A stretch of 64,000 nucleotides of DNA from Betaproteobacteria bacterium HGW-Betaproteobacteria-16 (GTDB lineage: Bacteria; Pseudomonadota; Gammaproteobacteria; Burkholderiales; Burkholderiaceae_C). The notes beneath the pieces were generated by a model. It was not told where the DNA came from and made no database searches. It saw only the letters and a list, made by a program, of their open reading frames with translations. Of the stretch, positions 24,802-33,912 are shown in pieces. Position numbers and translations under genes: made by a program. Each line of letters starts with the position of its first letter. The first letter of the stretch is position 1. The stretch lies in contig PHCQ01000013.1 of NCBI GenBank assembly GCA_002840835.1, positions 1 to 64,000 on the forward strand, read 5' to 3'.

Positions 24802-26313
24802 TTGCGACACAAAGACCTGACCGCGCGTTCCGCGCTTGAACTTCGCCGCCTCATCGGCCGGCGCGAAATCTCCCCCGTCGAGCTGATGAAGGCGTGCATC
24901 GATCGCATCGAGGCGCTGAACCCCGGTGTCAACGCCATCGCCGCCACCGACTTCGACCGCGCGCTGGCCCAGGCCCGCGAGGCAGAAGCGCAGGTGATGC
25001 GCGGTGAGCCCTTGCCCCTGCTGCACGGCCTGCCCGTCGGGGTGAAGGACCTGCAACACACCGCCGGCCTGCTCACCACCTGTGGCAACGTGGGGCTGCG
25101 TGGCCATGTGCCGACCGAAGACACGGCCCTCGTGGCGCGGCTGCGCCATGCCGGCGCCATCATCACCGCCAAGACCAACGTGCCCGACATGGGCGCCGGT
25201 GGCAACACCCGCAACCCGGTATGGGGCGCCACCGGCAACCCCTTCGACAACCAGCTCAATGCCGGTGGCTCGTCGGGCGGTTCGGCCGCGGCGCTGGCCA
25301 CCGACATGCTGCCGCTGTGCACAGGCTCCGACACGGGCGGCTCGCTGCGCCTGCCGGCCTCGCTGTGCGGGGTGGTGGGCCTGCGCCCCAGCCCGGGCCT
25401 GATCGCCAACGACCACCGGGCGCTGGGCTGGTCGGCCCTGTCGGTGCTGGGGCCCATGGCCCGCAGTGTGCAGGACACCGCCTTCTTCATGGCCGCCAGT
25501 GTGGGTTCACATCCCTACGACCCCATCAGCCGTGACGTCTCCGGCGATGCCTACTGGCCGCTGCCAGAGGTCGACCTGTCCACCCTGCGCATTGGTGTGG
25601 TGGAAGACTTCGGCATCTGCGCGGTGGAGCCAGACATCCGCAAGACCTTCCGCGATCGCGTCAAGCGCCTGTCGACGCAGGTGCACAGTTGCGAGACCAT
25701 CGATCTCGGTCTCACGCAGGACGCACACCGTGCGTTCGACATCATGCGCGCCGAAACCTTTCTGGCCGCCTTCGGCGAAACCTGTGAAACGGCGCCCGAA
25801 ACGGTCGGCCCCAATGTGGCAGCCAATGTGGAAATGGCAGCCAGCTTCACCCTGGCCGACCGCGCTTGGGCGCACCTGGAGCAGACCCGCATCGCCCGCC
25901 ATTTTGCGCACGCCCTGTCGCGTTGCGACCTGATCGTGGCACCAGTGACGCCCATGTCGCCTTTCCCCTGGACCCAGCTCTATGCGGAGCGTGTGGACGG
26001 GCAAGCCATGCGCAACTACTACGAGTGGCTGTCGCTGACCTACGTGGTCACGCTGGCCACGAATCCCGCCATCTCGCTGCCCTGCGGTGTGGATTCGCGA
26101 GGCATGCCTTTTGGCCTGCAGGTGATCGGCCCCTTGCGCGGCGACGCCGCCCTGCTGGCCGCCGCGCAGGCCATGGAGCAGGCCTTCCAGGCCGACGCCG
26201 CCACACGCCGGCCCCGCCCTGGCATTGAAGCTCTCCTCAAGGCGAACCCGGCGCTCACGCGGATGGTGACTGACCCGCCCTTGTACGCCACGGGTATCAG
26301 TCGACGGCGGTAA
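24802..26313 (+). CDS. Amidase (amidase-signature family)
   Basis: 503-residue amidase with a complete Ser-Ser-Lys triad: Lys in LLHGLPVGVKDLQHTAG (about 81), Ser in [16 protein letters not shown] (about 157) and the nucleophile in GSDTGGSLRLPASLCG (about 181). Loop sequences resemble broad-range amidases rather than GatA. The only start that keeps the conserved N-terminus DLTARSALELRRLIGRREIS is a TTG at 24802, which follows the Bug stop with no gap, so translation is probably coupled. The substrate is not known; the TetR-Bug-amidase order suggests an imported or sensed amide. Confidence 0.92.
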   Translation: MRHKDLTARSALELRRLIGRREISPVELMKACIDRIEALNPGVNAIAATDFDRALAQAREAEAQVMRGEPLPLLHGLPVGVKDLQHTAGLLTTCGNVGLRGHVPTEDTALVARLRHAGAIITAKTNVPDMGAGGNTRNPVWGATGNPFDNQLNAGGSSGGSAAALATDMLPLCTGSDTGGSLRLPASLCGVVGLRPSPGLIANDHRALGWSALSVLGPMARSVQDTAFFMAASVGSHPYDPISRDVSGDAYWPLPEVDLSTLRIGVVEDFGICAVEPDIRKTFRDRVKRLSTQVHSCETIDLGLTQDAHRAFDIMRAETFLAAFGETCETAPETVGPNVAANVEMAASFTLADRAWAHLEQTRIARHFAHALSRCDLIVAPVTPMSPFPWTQLYAERVDGQAMRNYYEWLSLTYVVTLATNPAISLPCGVDSRGMPFGLQVIGPLRGDAALLAAAQAMEQAFQADAATRRPRPGIEALLKANPALTRMVTDPPLYATGISRRR

Positions 26314-26500
26314 CTCCCCCCTGCGCCGCTGACGCGGCTTCCCCCCTCTCTGACGCGCCTGCGGCGCTGGGAGGGGGGACGGCATCTTGGGCCGGCGGAG
26401 CCGTCCCTCGCTGCCCCTGGAATGGGGGCACTTCTCTCCAGAAGCTCTTCGCTCGTCCCCCTGCGCCGCTGAAGCGGCTTCGCTTTGGACGCGCGACCTA
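26314..26500. repeat. Dispersed GC-rich hairpin repeats (two partial copies)
   Basis: The gap after the amidase holds CCCCCTGCGCCGCTGACGCG at its start and CCCCCTGCGCCGCTGAAGCG near 26459, both of the window's repeat family. Between them is a hairpin with CCCCCCTC (26341-26348) pairing to GAGGGGGG (26371-26378). It can serve as terminator for the amidase operon. The rest of this 272-bp gap to tetR holds the tetR promoter. Confidence 0.6.
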
Positions 26501-26538
26501 ATTCTGTCCTCGAAGCGACAACGCGTCCTATTTTTACA

Positions 26539-26546
26539 AAGCGCTT
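26539..26546. promoter_or_regulatory. AAGCGCTT palindrome before the atu-like operon
   Basis: Short palindrome AAGCGCTT inside ACAAAGCGCTTGCTTGC, 40 bp upstream of the tetR start. The overlapping repeats of GCTTGC are reminiscent of TetR-family operators. The support is weak because the motif is short. Confidence 0.3.
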
Positions 26547-26585
26547 GCTTGCTGAAAATAAACCAGCCTGCTAAGGTGCGAAGCC

Positions 26586-27272
26586 ATGAGCATCGCCACC
26601 GAATTGTCAGAACCCTCACTGCCCGAGCCCGTGCGCCGCACCCGGGGCAGACCCCGCAAGGCCGTCCATGAGCGCGACGACGGCAATCGCCGCCAGGAGT
26701 TGCTTCGGGCCGCGGCGCGGCTGTTTCGCCAGCAAGGCTTCGATGCCACCAGCACGCGCGACATCGCCACCGCCGCCGGCATGCGGTCTGGATCGCCCTT
26801 CTACCATTTCGAGAACAAGGAGGCCCTGCTGGCGGCCGTGATGCGGGAGGGCATGCAAAGTGCGCTGCAACGCCAGGCGGCAGCCATGGACACGGCGGTT
26901 GCCCAGGCAGCCGCGCAGGGCCACACGCTGAGCGCACGCGAATGCCTGCAAGTGCTGGTGCGCAGCCATTTTGAAGTGCTGCTCGGCCCCGACAGCGACT
27001 TCATCCCCGTGATGCTGTACGAATGGCGCTCGCTGTCTGCGGCGCAGCGCAGTGAGGTCAACCGACTCAAGGACGGCTACGAGGCAGTGTGGGTGCCGGT
27101 GCTCAAGGCCTTGCACGCCAGTGGCGAACTGCAGGGCGAACCGGGGCTGGCGCGCATGATGTTGTTCGGTGCGCTGAACTGGTCGGTGCAGTGGTACGAC
27201 CCGGCGCGCCAGGCCACGCTGGACGACCTGACGCAGTCGGTGTTGCAGCTCTTTCTGAAAACAACGTCCTGA
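26586..27272 (+). CDS. TetR/AcrR-family regulator heading the atu-like operon
   Basis: 228-residue regulator. An arginine/proline-rich tail (RRTRGRPRKAVHERDDG) precedes the helix-turn-helix LFRQQGFDATSTRDIATAAG with MRSGSPFYHFENKEALLAAV, where Phe-Tyr-His-Phe is the standard recognition motif. The C-terminal domain resembles the group of TetR repressors that respond to branched or terpenoid acyl-CoA. It is followed after 54 bp by the SDR gene in the same direction, so it probably represses the whole operon to about 35.6 kb, as AtuR and LiuR-type regulators do. Confidence 0.9.
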   Translation: MSIATELSEPSLPEPVRRTRGRPRKAVHERDDGNRRQELLRAAARLFRQQGFDATSTRDIATAAGMRSGSPFYHFENKEALLAAVMREGMQSALQRQAAAMDTAVAQAAAQGHTLSARECLQVLVRSHFEVLLGPDSDFIPVMLYEWRSLSAAQRSEVNRLKDGYEAVWVPVLKALHASGELQGEPGLARMMLFGALNWSVQWYDPARQATLDDLTQSVLQLFLKTTS

Positions 27273-27326
27273 CCCCCTGCGCCGCTGTGCTGCGGGAGCT
27301 CTGGTTGACAACCCTGGAGAGACAAG

Positions 27327-28232
27327 ATGAGCCCATCGAATTCACCTCATCAAGGATACCGATCGATTTTTGCGCCAGGCCTGATGGCTGGTCGTGTGGT
27401 GGTCGTGACGGGCGGTGGCTCGGGCATCGGCCGCTGCACGGCGCACGAACTCGCCAGCCTGGGCGCGCACGTCGTGCTGGTGGGGCGCAACCTGCAGAAG
27501 CTGCAGGACGTGGCCGCTGAAATCGTGAGCGATGGTGGTCGCGCCAGTTTCCACAGTTGCGACATCCGCAACGAGGCCGCGGTGCAGGCCCTGGTGACGG
27601 CCGTGGTGGTGGCGCACGGGCGCATTGACGGTCTGGTGAACAACGCGGGCGGCCAGTACATGACGCCACTGGAAAAGATCAGCGCCAAGGGTTGGCAGGC
27701 GGTGATCGACACCAACCTCACCGGCGGTTTCCTGATGGCGCGTGAGTGTTATGTGCAGAGCATGGCCGAGCACGGCGGTGCGATCGTCAACATCGTGGCC
27801 GACATGTGGGGCTCCATGCCCGGCATGGGCCACAGTGGCGCAGCGCGCGCCGGCATGGTGAACTTCACCGAAACCGCTGCGCTGGAATGGGCCAGAAGTG
27901 GCGTGCGCGTGAACGCGGTGGCGCCGGGCTACATCGCATCCAGCGGTATGGACCATTACCCCGAAGAAGCCGGCCCCATGCTGCGCGAGATGCGCACCAC
28001 CGTGCCGCTGGGCCGCTTCGGCAACGAGGCCGAGACCAGCGCAGCCATCGTGTTCCTGCTCAGCCCTGCCGCGAGTTTCATCAGCGGCAGCGTGCTGCGG
28101 GTGGACGGGGCGCGGCCCCAGGTGCGCATGGGCTGGGGGCAGGTGGCAGCGCCGGTGGAGGTGCAGGGACGTGACGCGGTGAAGCCGTTTGAGGGCTTTC
28201 ATCGGTATGTGGTGCCGAAAGTCTTTGCATGA
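27327..28232 (+). CDS. SDR-family oxidoreductase with altered catalytic residues
   Basis: 301-residue short-chain dehydrogenase. The cofactor motif VVVVTGGGSGIGRCTAHELA is intact (TGxxxGIG), as are NNAGG and the helix NTNLTGGFLMA. At the usual YxxxK site the sequence reads GHSGAARAG, so Tyr is Ser and Lys is Arg; the preceding catalytic Ser is also not evident. This is seen in dienoyl-CoA-reductase-like SDRs, where other residues do the chemistry. It resembles SDR genes of atu operons (AtuB/AtuG position). The ATG at 27327 follows GGAGAGACAAG. Its stop overlaps the carboxyltransferase start by ATGA. Confidence 0.85.
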   Translation: MSPSNSPHQGYRSIFAPGLMAGRVVVVTGGGSGIGRCTAHELASLGAHVVLVGRNLQKLQDVAAEIVSDGGRASFHSCDIRNEAAVQALVTAVVVAHGRIDGLVNNAGGQYMTPLEKISAKGWQAVIDTNLTGGFLMARECYVQSMAEHGGAIVNIVADMWGSMPGMGHSGAARAGMVNFTETAALEWARSGVRVNAVAPGYIASSGMDHYPEEAGPMLREMRTTVPLGRFGNEAETSAAIVFLLSPAASFISGSVLRVDGARPQVRMGWGQVAAPVEVQGRDAVKPFEGFHRYVVPKVFA

Positions 28233-29914
28233 GCTTCAACACCGCCTTCAACGCCCACACCGAAGCCGTCCGGCAGCGCCGCGCTGCCATGCTGGACCGT
28301 ATTGCCGAACTGCGCGCGCTCGAAGACCGTGCGGCCACGAAATCGGCCCAATCAAAACCGGTGTTCGACAAGCGTGGCCAGCTGTTGCCGCGAGAGCGCA
28401 TTGCGCTGCTGCTTGACCCCGGCGCTCCCTGGTTGCCGCTGTGCACGCTCGCCGGCTACGGGCAGGACACGAAGGACCTTGAAAAATCCGTGCCCGGCGG
28501 CGGCGTGGTGGCCGGCATCGGGTTCATCAGCGGTGTGCGCTGCATGGTGGTGGCCAGCGATTCGGGCATCGAGGCCGGCGCGATCCAGGCGCGCGGGCTT
28601 GAAAAGATCCTGCGCGTGCAGGAACTGGCGCTCGACAACAAACTGCCCTTCGTGCATCTGGTGGAAAGCGCAGGCGCCAACCTCACAAAATACAAGGTCG
28701 AAGGCTTCGTGCACGGCGGCGCACTGTTCCGCAACCTGGCGCGGCATTCTGCGGCCGGCCTACCAGTGATCACCGTGCAGCACGGGTCCGGCACGGCGGG
28801 CGGTGCCTACATGCCGGGCCTGAGTGATGTGGTGATCATGGTGCGCGGGCGCTCAAGGGCCTTTCTGGCAGGGCCACCGTTGTTGATGGCGGCCACGGGC
28901 GAGGTGGCGAGCGAGGAAGAACTGGGTGGGGCAGAGATGCACACCAGTGTGTCTGGCCTGGGTGAGTATCTGGCCGAGGATGACCGCGAGGCGCTCGGCC
29001 TGGCGCGGCAGGTGGTGGCTACCCTCACCCCAACCCTCACCCGCACGCGGGAGAGGGAGCAAGGCACCGCACTCGGCGCGAAGGGCAGTTCACTCCCTCT
29101 CCCGCGTGCGGGTGAGGGTTGGGGTGAGGGCGTCCGCGAACCCAAGCTTTCCACCGACGACCTGCTCTCCCTCATGCCCCCGCACCACCGCGAACCGGTG
29201 GACATGCGCGAGGTCATGGCCCGCATCGTCGACGGATCTGACCTGCTCGAATTCAAGCCTCTGTACGGCTCCGCCACGCTGTGCGTACAGGCCCGCATCG
29301 GCGGCCATGCCGTGGGCCTCATCAGCAACAACGGCCCCATCGACGTGGCCGGTGCCAACAAAGCCACGCATTTCATCCAGTGGATGTGCCAGCTCGGCCA
29401 TCCCATCGTCTACCTGCAGAACACCACCGGCTACATGGTGGGCAAGGACAGCGAGCAGGGCGGGATGATCAAGCATGGCAGCAAGATGATCCAGGCGGTG
29501 ACTGGTGCCACCGTGCCGCAGATCACCATCCAGTGCGGCGCCTCATTTGGTGCCGGCAACTACGGCATGTGCGGCCGCGGCTTCAACCCACGTTTTTTGT
29601 TCAACTGGCCGAATGCGCGCACCGCCGTGATGGGCGGTGAACAGGCCGCGCGCACCATGCGCATCGTGGCCGAGGCCGGCATGGCGCGCAAAGGCATCAC
29701 GCCCGACGAGGGCCAAATGCAGCGGCAGTTCGACCAGATCGTCCAGGTGTTCGAAAGCCAGGCCGATGCCTTCCACACCAGCGGTCTGGTGCTGGACGAC
29801 GGCGTCATCGACCCGCGCGACACACGAGCGGTGCTCGCGTTCTGCCTTGACACCTGTGCCGAAGCCGCACAACACCAGCCGCGACCGCTGCCGTTTGGCG
29901 TGGCGCGCATGTGA
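28229..29914 (+). CDS. atuC: Acyl-CoA carboxylase carboxyltransferase subunit (AtuC-like) with in-frame repeat insertion
   Basis: 561-residue beta subunit of a biotin-dependent acyl-CoA carboxylase, closest in style to AtuC of geranyl-CoA carboxylase and to methylcrotonyl-CoA carboxylase beta. Marks are KRGQLLPRERIALLLDPGAP, SGVRCMVVASDSGIEAGA, HGSGTAGGAYMPGLSDVVIM and GEVASEEELGGAEMHTSVSG, with the C-terminal QCGASFGAGNYGMCGRGFNP. Residues about 265-301 do not look like the family. They are encoded by a perfect 38-bp inverted repeat with its spacer (29022-29130) and read LTPTLTRTRERE...LPRAGEGWGEG. Typical relatives are about 535 residues. The subunit would pair with the biotin subunit at 31950. 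Methylcrotonyl-CoA carboxylase is the main alternative. Confidence 0.85.
   Translation: MSFNTAFNAHTEAVRQRRAAMLDRIAELRALEDRAATKSAQSKPVFDKRGQLLPRERIALLLDPGAPWLPLCTLAGYGQDTKDLEKSVPGGGVVAGIGFISGVRCMVVASDSGIEAGAIQARGLEKILRVQELALDNKLPFVHLVESAGANLTKYKVEGFVHGGALFRNLARHSAAGLPVITVQHGSGTAGGAYMPGLSDVVIMVRGRSRAFLAGPPLLMAATGEVASEEELGGAEMHTSVSGLGEYLAEDDREALGLARQVVATLTPTLTRTREREQGTALGAKGSSLPLPRAGEGWGEGVREPKLSTDDLLSLMPPHHREPVDMREVMARIVDGSDLLEFKPLYGSATLCVQARIGGHAVGLISNNGPIDVAGANKATHFIQWMCQLGHPIVYLQNTTGYMVGKDSEQGGMIKHGSKMIQAVTGATVPQITIQCGASFGAGNYGMCGRGFNPRFLFNWPNARTAVMGGEQAARTMRIVAEAGMARKGITPDEGQMQRQFDQIVQVFESQADAFHTSGLVLDDGVIDPRDTRAVLAFCLDTCAEAAQHQPRPLPFGVARM
29022..29130. repeat. Perfect 38-bp inverted repeat (palindromic element) inside the carboxyltransferase gene
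   Basis: Left arm 29022-29059 and right arm 29093-29130 are exact reverse complements, separated by 33 bp. The left arm begins CCCTCACCCCAACCCTCACC and ends GAGAGGGAG. It is read through in frame as part of the carboxyltransferase. This has the form of a palindromic intergenic element that has entered a coding region, as Rickettsia palindromic elements do. No second copy of this particular sequence was found in the window. Confidence 0.9.
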
Positions 29915-29936
29915 GCGAACAACCAGGAGACAAACC

Positions 29937-31109
29937 ATGCAATTCACCCACGAACACCGCGAAATCCAGAAAACGCTCAAGCGCTACATCGACGAGCACA
30001 TCAACCCGCATGTCGACGAGTGGGAGGCGGCCGAGATGATGCCGGCCCACGAGATCTTCAAGGGGTTGGGTAAGCTCGGTTTGCTGGGGCTCACCAAACC
30101 GGAGGCCCATGGCGGTGCCGGACTCGACTACTCGTATGGCATGGCCATGGCCGAAACCCTGGGGCACATCCACTGTGGCGGCGTGCCCATGGCCATCGGG
30201 GTGCAGACCGACATGGCCACGCCTGCGCTGGCCCGCTTTGGCAGCGAAGAGCTCAAGGCCCAGTTCCTGGCGCCCGCCATCACCGGCGACGCCGTGGGCT
30301 GCATCGGCGTGAGCGAACCCGCTGCCGGCAGCGACGTGTCGGCCATCAGGAGCGTGGCCCGCAAGGACGGCGACGACTACGTGATCACCGGCCAGAAGAT
30401 GTGGATCACCAACAGCCTGCAGGCCGACTGGATGTGCATGCTGGTCAATACCAGCGAGGGTCCCGCCCACAAGAACAAGAGCCTGGTGATGGTGCCCATG
30501 CGCGAGAACGGCAAGCTCACCAAGGGCATCGAGGTGGCGCAGAAGATCCGCAAGATCGGCATGAACAGCAGCGACACCGGCCTGATCTACTTCGACGAAG
30601 TGCGCGTTCCCCAGCGCTACCGCATCGGTCAGGAGGGCGCCGGCTTCATTTACCAGATGCAGCAGTTCCAGGAAGAGCGCCTGTGGTGCGCCGCCAGTAC
30701 CTTGCAAAGCCTCACCAACTGCATCGAATGGACGGTCGAATGGGCGCAGGAACGCAAACTGTTCGGCGCCAGCCTGTCCGACCAGCAATGGGTGCAGTTC
30801 AAGCTGGCCGAACTCAAGACCGAAATCGAATCCCTGCGGGCGCTGACTTACCTGGCATGTGAACGCTACATCGCCGGCGAAGACGTGACCGAATGGGCCA
30901 CCATGGCCAAGCTCAAGGCCGGCCGTCTCAATCGCACCGTGCCAGACACCTGTTTGCAGTTCTGGGGCGGCATGGGCTTCACCTGGGAAAACAAGGTTTC
31001 GCGCATGTTCCGCGATGGGCGGCTGGCGTCGATTGGAGGTGGTGCGGATGAGGTGATGCTGGGCATTCTTTCGAAGACCATGGGAATCGCCAAGAAGTCG
31101 GCGAAGTGA
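29937..31109 (+). CDS. atuD: Acyl-CoA dehydrogenase (AtuD-like, citronellyl-CoA dehydrogenase type)
   Basis: 390-residue flavin-dependent acyl-CoA dehydrogenase. Hallmarks include GLLGLTKPEAHGGAGLDYSY, the FAD/substrate motif GCIGVSEPAAGSDVSAIRSV, KMWITNSLQADWMCMLVNTS and the C-terminal LQFWGGMGFTWENKVSRMFR with DGRLASIGGGADEVMLGIL. The phrases HCGGVPMAIGVQTDMATPAL and QFQEERLW match AtuD, which desaturates citronellyl-CoA. The ATG at 29937 follows CCAGGAGACAAACC. It lies 22 bp after the carboxyltransferase and before the hydratase. Confidence 0.88.
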   Translation: MQFTHEHREIQKTLKRYIDEHINPHVDEWEAAEMMPAHEIFKGLGKLGLLGLTKPEAHGGAGLDYSYGMAMAETLGHIHCGGVPMAIGVQTDMATPALARFGSEELKAQFLAPAITGDAVGCIGVSEPAAGSDVSAIRSVARKDGDDYVITGQKMWITNSLQADWMCMLVNTSEGPAHKNKSLVMVPMRENGKLTKGIEVAQKIRKIGMNSSDTGLIYFDEVRVPQRYRIGQEGAGFIYQMQQFQEERLWCAASTLQSLTNCIEWTVEWAQERKLFGASLSDQQWVQFKLAELKTEIESLRALTYLACERYIAGEDVTEWATMAKLKAGRLNRTVPDTCLQFWGGMGFTWENKVSRMFRDGRLASIGGGADEVMLGILSKTMGIAKKSAK

Positions 31110-31155
31110 GTGTGCTTCACGCGGGCCGCCATCCACAACGCCAAGGACTCCAACC

Positions 31156-31953
31156 ATGACCACACCTCTCATCATCGAACGCCAGGGCGACATCGAAACC
31201 TGGACGCTCAACGACCCCGCCACCCGCAACGCCCTGACCGACACCATGGTGCTCGGCCTGTTTGAAGCCTGTGTGCGCGCCAAGGCCGACACCTCGCTGC
31301 GCGGCATCGTGCTCACCGGTGCAGGCGGTGCCTTCTGCGCCGGTGGCAGCCTGAGCGGTTTTGCCGGCGTCATTGGCCAGCCGTTGCCGCCCGGCGAGCA
31401 CGATCCGTTGATCGACCTGAACCGTGCCTTTGGCGACGTGTTGCATGCCCTCACCGAACTGCCACAGTGGCTGCTGTGCGCAGTGGACGGCCCGGCCATG
31501 GGGGGCGGATTTGGTCTGGTGTGTTGTGCCGACATCGTGGTGGCGACCGAGCGCGCCAGCTTCGGTACGCCTGAAGTCACCATCGGCCTGCCACCGGCGC
31601 AGATTGCGCCTTTCGTTTGGCAGCGCCTGGGTGATGCCACTGCAAGGCATTGCCTTCTGGGTGGCCTGCGCTGGACCGCTGCGCAGGCTCAAGCTGCTGG
31701 CCTTGTGAATCGGGTGGTGGATGACGACGCGCTCAACACCGCTGTGGCCGAAGCCACGCAGGCATTGATGCGCGCGGCGCCAGGCGCGGTGGCAGCGACC
31801 AAGCAATTGCTTCACCGCCTGCGCGACAAGATGCCCGACTTGCGAGACGAAGCAGCACATGCCTTTGCCGCAGCCCTGCGAAGCCCGGAAGCGGCTGCCG
31901 GTCTGGAATCGTTCGCCAAGAAGCTGCCGGCGCCATGGCTGAAACAACCATGA
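31156..31953 (+). CDS. atuE: Enoyl-CoA hydratase/isomerase family protein (AtuE-like)
   Basis: 265-residue crotonase-fold enzyme. The oxyanion-hole segments GAGGAFCAGGSLSGFAGVIG and CAVDGPAMGGGFGLVCCADI are intact, followed by ERASFGTPEVTIGLPPAQIA with PFVWQRLGD. That last stretch is typical of AtuE, which hydrates isohexenylglutaconyl-CoA, the product of geranyl-CoA carboxylase; LiuC of the leucine pathway is the alternative. The ATG at 31156 is used. Its stop overlaps a start codon of the biotin carboxylase by ATGA. Confidence 0.84.
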   Translation: MTTPLIIERQGDIETWTLNDPATRNALTDTMVLGLFEACVRAKADTSLRGIVLTGAGGAFCAGGSLSGFAGVIGQPLPPGEHDPLIDLNRAFGDVLHALTELPQWLLCAVDGPAMGGGFGLVCCADIVVATERASFGTPEVTIGLPPAQIAPFVWQRLGDATARHCLLGGLRWTAAQAQAAGLVNRVVDDDALNTAVAEATQALMRAAPGAVAATKQLLHRLRDKMPDLRDEAAHAFAAALRSPEAAAGLESFAKKLPAPWLKQP

Positions 31954-33911
31954 AGCGGCTGCTGATCGCCAACAGGGGCGAAATCGCCCGTAGGGTGATC
32001 CGCACGGCGCATGCCATGGGCATAGAGACCGTGGCGGTGTTCAGCGAACCCGACGCCCGCGCCCTGCACGTGCGTGAGGCCACCACGGCCTTCGCGCTCG
32101 GCGGCACCAGTTCGGCCGATTCCTATTTGCGCATCGACCGTCTGCTGGAAGCCGCACGCGCCACCGGCGCCGACGCGGTGCACCCTGGCTACGGCTTCCT
32201 CAGCGAAAACGCCGACTTCGCCCAGGCCGTGATCGACGCCGGGCTGACCTGGGTTGGCCCACCACCCACGGCCATCCGCTCACTGGGCAGCAAGTCGGCC
32301 GCCAAGGCGCTGGCGCTTCGGCACGGCGTGCCGGTGCTGCCCGGTTATTTTGGTGCCGATCAGAGCGACGCCACCTTCTTGGCCGAGGCCGAGCGCATCG
32401 GCACGCCCTTGATGGTGAAGGCGGTGGCCGGTGGTGGCGGGCGTGGCATGCGACTGGTGCAGCGACTGGAAGACCTGCCCGCTGCCTTGAAGAGCGCACG
32501 CTCCGAAGCGCTGGCCGGCTTTGGCAACGGCGACCTGTTGATCGAACGCGCCGTGCTGCGCCCGCGCCATGTGGAGGTGCAGGTGTTTGCCGATGCACAC
32601 GGCCATTGTGTGCACCTGGGCGAGCGCGACTGTTCGGTGCAGCGCCGGCACCAGAAGATCATCGAAGAAGCCCCCAGTCCTGCGGTGTCGCCTGATCTGC
32701 GCGAAGAGCTGGGCCGCTGCGCCGTGGCGCTGGCGCAGGCGCAGGCGGCGGGCTATGTGGGGGCCGGCACGGTGGAATTCTTGCTTGAAGAGGCAGAGTC
32801 TGGAGAAGCCTCCGCCTCAGCCCGATTTTTTTTGATGGAAATGAACACGCGGCTGCAGGTGGAGCACCCGGTGACCGAAGCATTGACCGGGCTCGACCTG
32901 GTGGAGTGGCAGATCCGGGTGGCGCGGGGCGAACCACTGCCGCGCACACAAGACCAGATCACGTTCAACGGTCACGCCATCGAAGTGCGCCTGTGCGCCG
33001 AAGACGAACATTTCACCCCACACACCGGCACCGTTCAACTGTTCGGCGAGCCACCATCTGTCCCTGGTCTGCGCTTTGATCACGCCCTGGAAACCGGCAG
33101 CGAAATCACGCCCCATTACGACGCCATGCTGGGCAAGCTCATCGCCCACGCGCCCACCCGCCTGGAGGCCATCCAGCGCCTGGCCCACGCGCTGGACGCC
33201 ACCACGGTGCTGGGCCTGCCCACCAACCGGGCCTTTCTGGCGGCCTGCCTGCGCCATCCGGTGTTCGGTGCTGGTGAGGCACGCATTCCCTTTCTGGCCG
33301 AACACGGTGATGCGCTGCGCGAGCAATTGCAGCCGCCACCCGATGCGGTGCTGGCAGGGGTGCTTGCTGCCACCTTCCATGCGCTGATCCCTGCCACGGC
33401 CCTGCCATGCCCCTTTGCGCGCCCCCTGCGATGGCAGCACGCCGGGCACGCGCTGGAACTGGCGGTGCAGGAGCACGGGCAGGGCGCCTTGACCGTGGTG
33501 ATGGGCGAGCGCATCGCCAAGGCGCGTGTGGCACAAGGCCACGTGACCATCGACGGCGTGACATGGCGGGTGAATGCCGTGTCACTCGGCGGGGGCCTGA
33601 GCGGGGAGCATTGGCAGATTCAAGCAGGGGCACACACGCTGTCGCTGCAAGACCTCTGCCACACACCGCGCGAGCGCGAAGGCGGTGCCTCTGCCGCGCG
33701 CGAGCTGCGCGCACCCTTCAATGGCAAGCTCATCGCCGTGCATGCACTGGCTGGCGCCGACGTGCAGAAAGGGGCAGCGCTGTTTGTCATCGAGTCAATG
33801 AAGCTTGAACACCAGATCACCTCCCCACGCGACGGGCGCGTTGACGCGGTGTCTGTGGCGTCTGGGCAGCAGGTCGCGCCCGGTCAGATCCTCGTCACCT
33901 TTGAGAAATGA
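31950..33911 (+). CDS. atuF: Acyl-CoA carboxylase biotin-containing subunit (AtuF-like)
   Basis: 653-residue alpha subunit combining biotin carboxylase and biotin carrier. N-terminal KRLLIANRGEIARRVIRTAH starts the carboxylase domain, with ATP-grasp loop VKAVAGGGGRGMRLVQRLED, LVERAVLRPRHVEVQVFADA-like HVEVQV and ERDCSVQRRHQKIIEEAPSP, and FFLMEMNTRLQVEHPVTEAL. The C-terminal biotinyl site is FVIESMKLEH, with Lys at about 618; Ser and Leu flank it instead of the usual Ala and Met. The ATG at 31950 gives a 4-base overlap with the hydratase stop; an in-frame ATG at 31935 is also possible. With AtuC it should carboxylate a 3-methyl-branched enoyl-CoA. Confidence 0.9.
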   Translation: MKRLLIANRGEIARRVIRTAHAMGIETVAVFSEPDARALHVREATTAFALGGTSSADSYLRIDRLLEAARATGADAVHPGYGFLSENADFAQAVIDAGLTWVGPPPTAIRSLGSKSAAKALALRHGVPVLPGYFGADQSDATFLAEAERIGTPLMVKAVAGGGGRGMRLVQRLEDLPAALKSARSEALAGFGNGDLLIERAVLRPRHVEVQVFADAHGHCVHLGERDCSVQRRHQKIIEEAPSPAVSPDLREELGRCAVALAQAQAAGYVGAGTVEFLLEEAESGEASASARFFLMEMNTRLQVEHPVTEALTGLDLVEWQIRVARGEPLPRTQDQITFNGHAIEVRLCAEDEHFTPHTGTVQLFGEPPSVPGLRFDHALETGSEITPHYDAMLGKLIAHAPTRLEAIQRLAHALDATTVLGLPTNRAFLAACLRHPVFGAGEARIPFLAEHGDALREQLQPPPDAVLAGVLAATFHALIPATALPCPFARPLRWQHAGHALELAVQEHGQGALTVVMGERIAKARVAQGHVTIDGVTWRVNAVSLGGGLSGEHWQIQAGAHTLSLQDLCHTPREREGGASAARELRAPFNGKLIAVHALAGADVQKGAALFVIESMKLEHQITSPRDGRVDAVSVASGQQVAPGQILVTFEK

Positions 33912-33912
33912 G

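Noticed and set aside
29805-31640. A 611-codon open frame on the minus strand
   Set aside because: It is antisense to the AtuD-like and AtuE-like genes and shows no recognisable domain.
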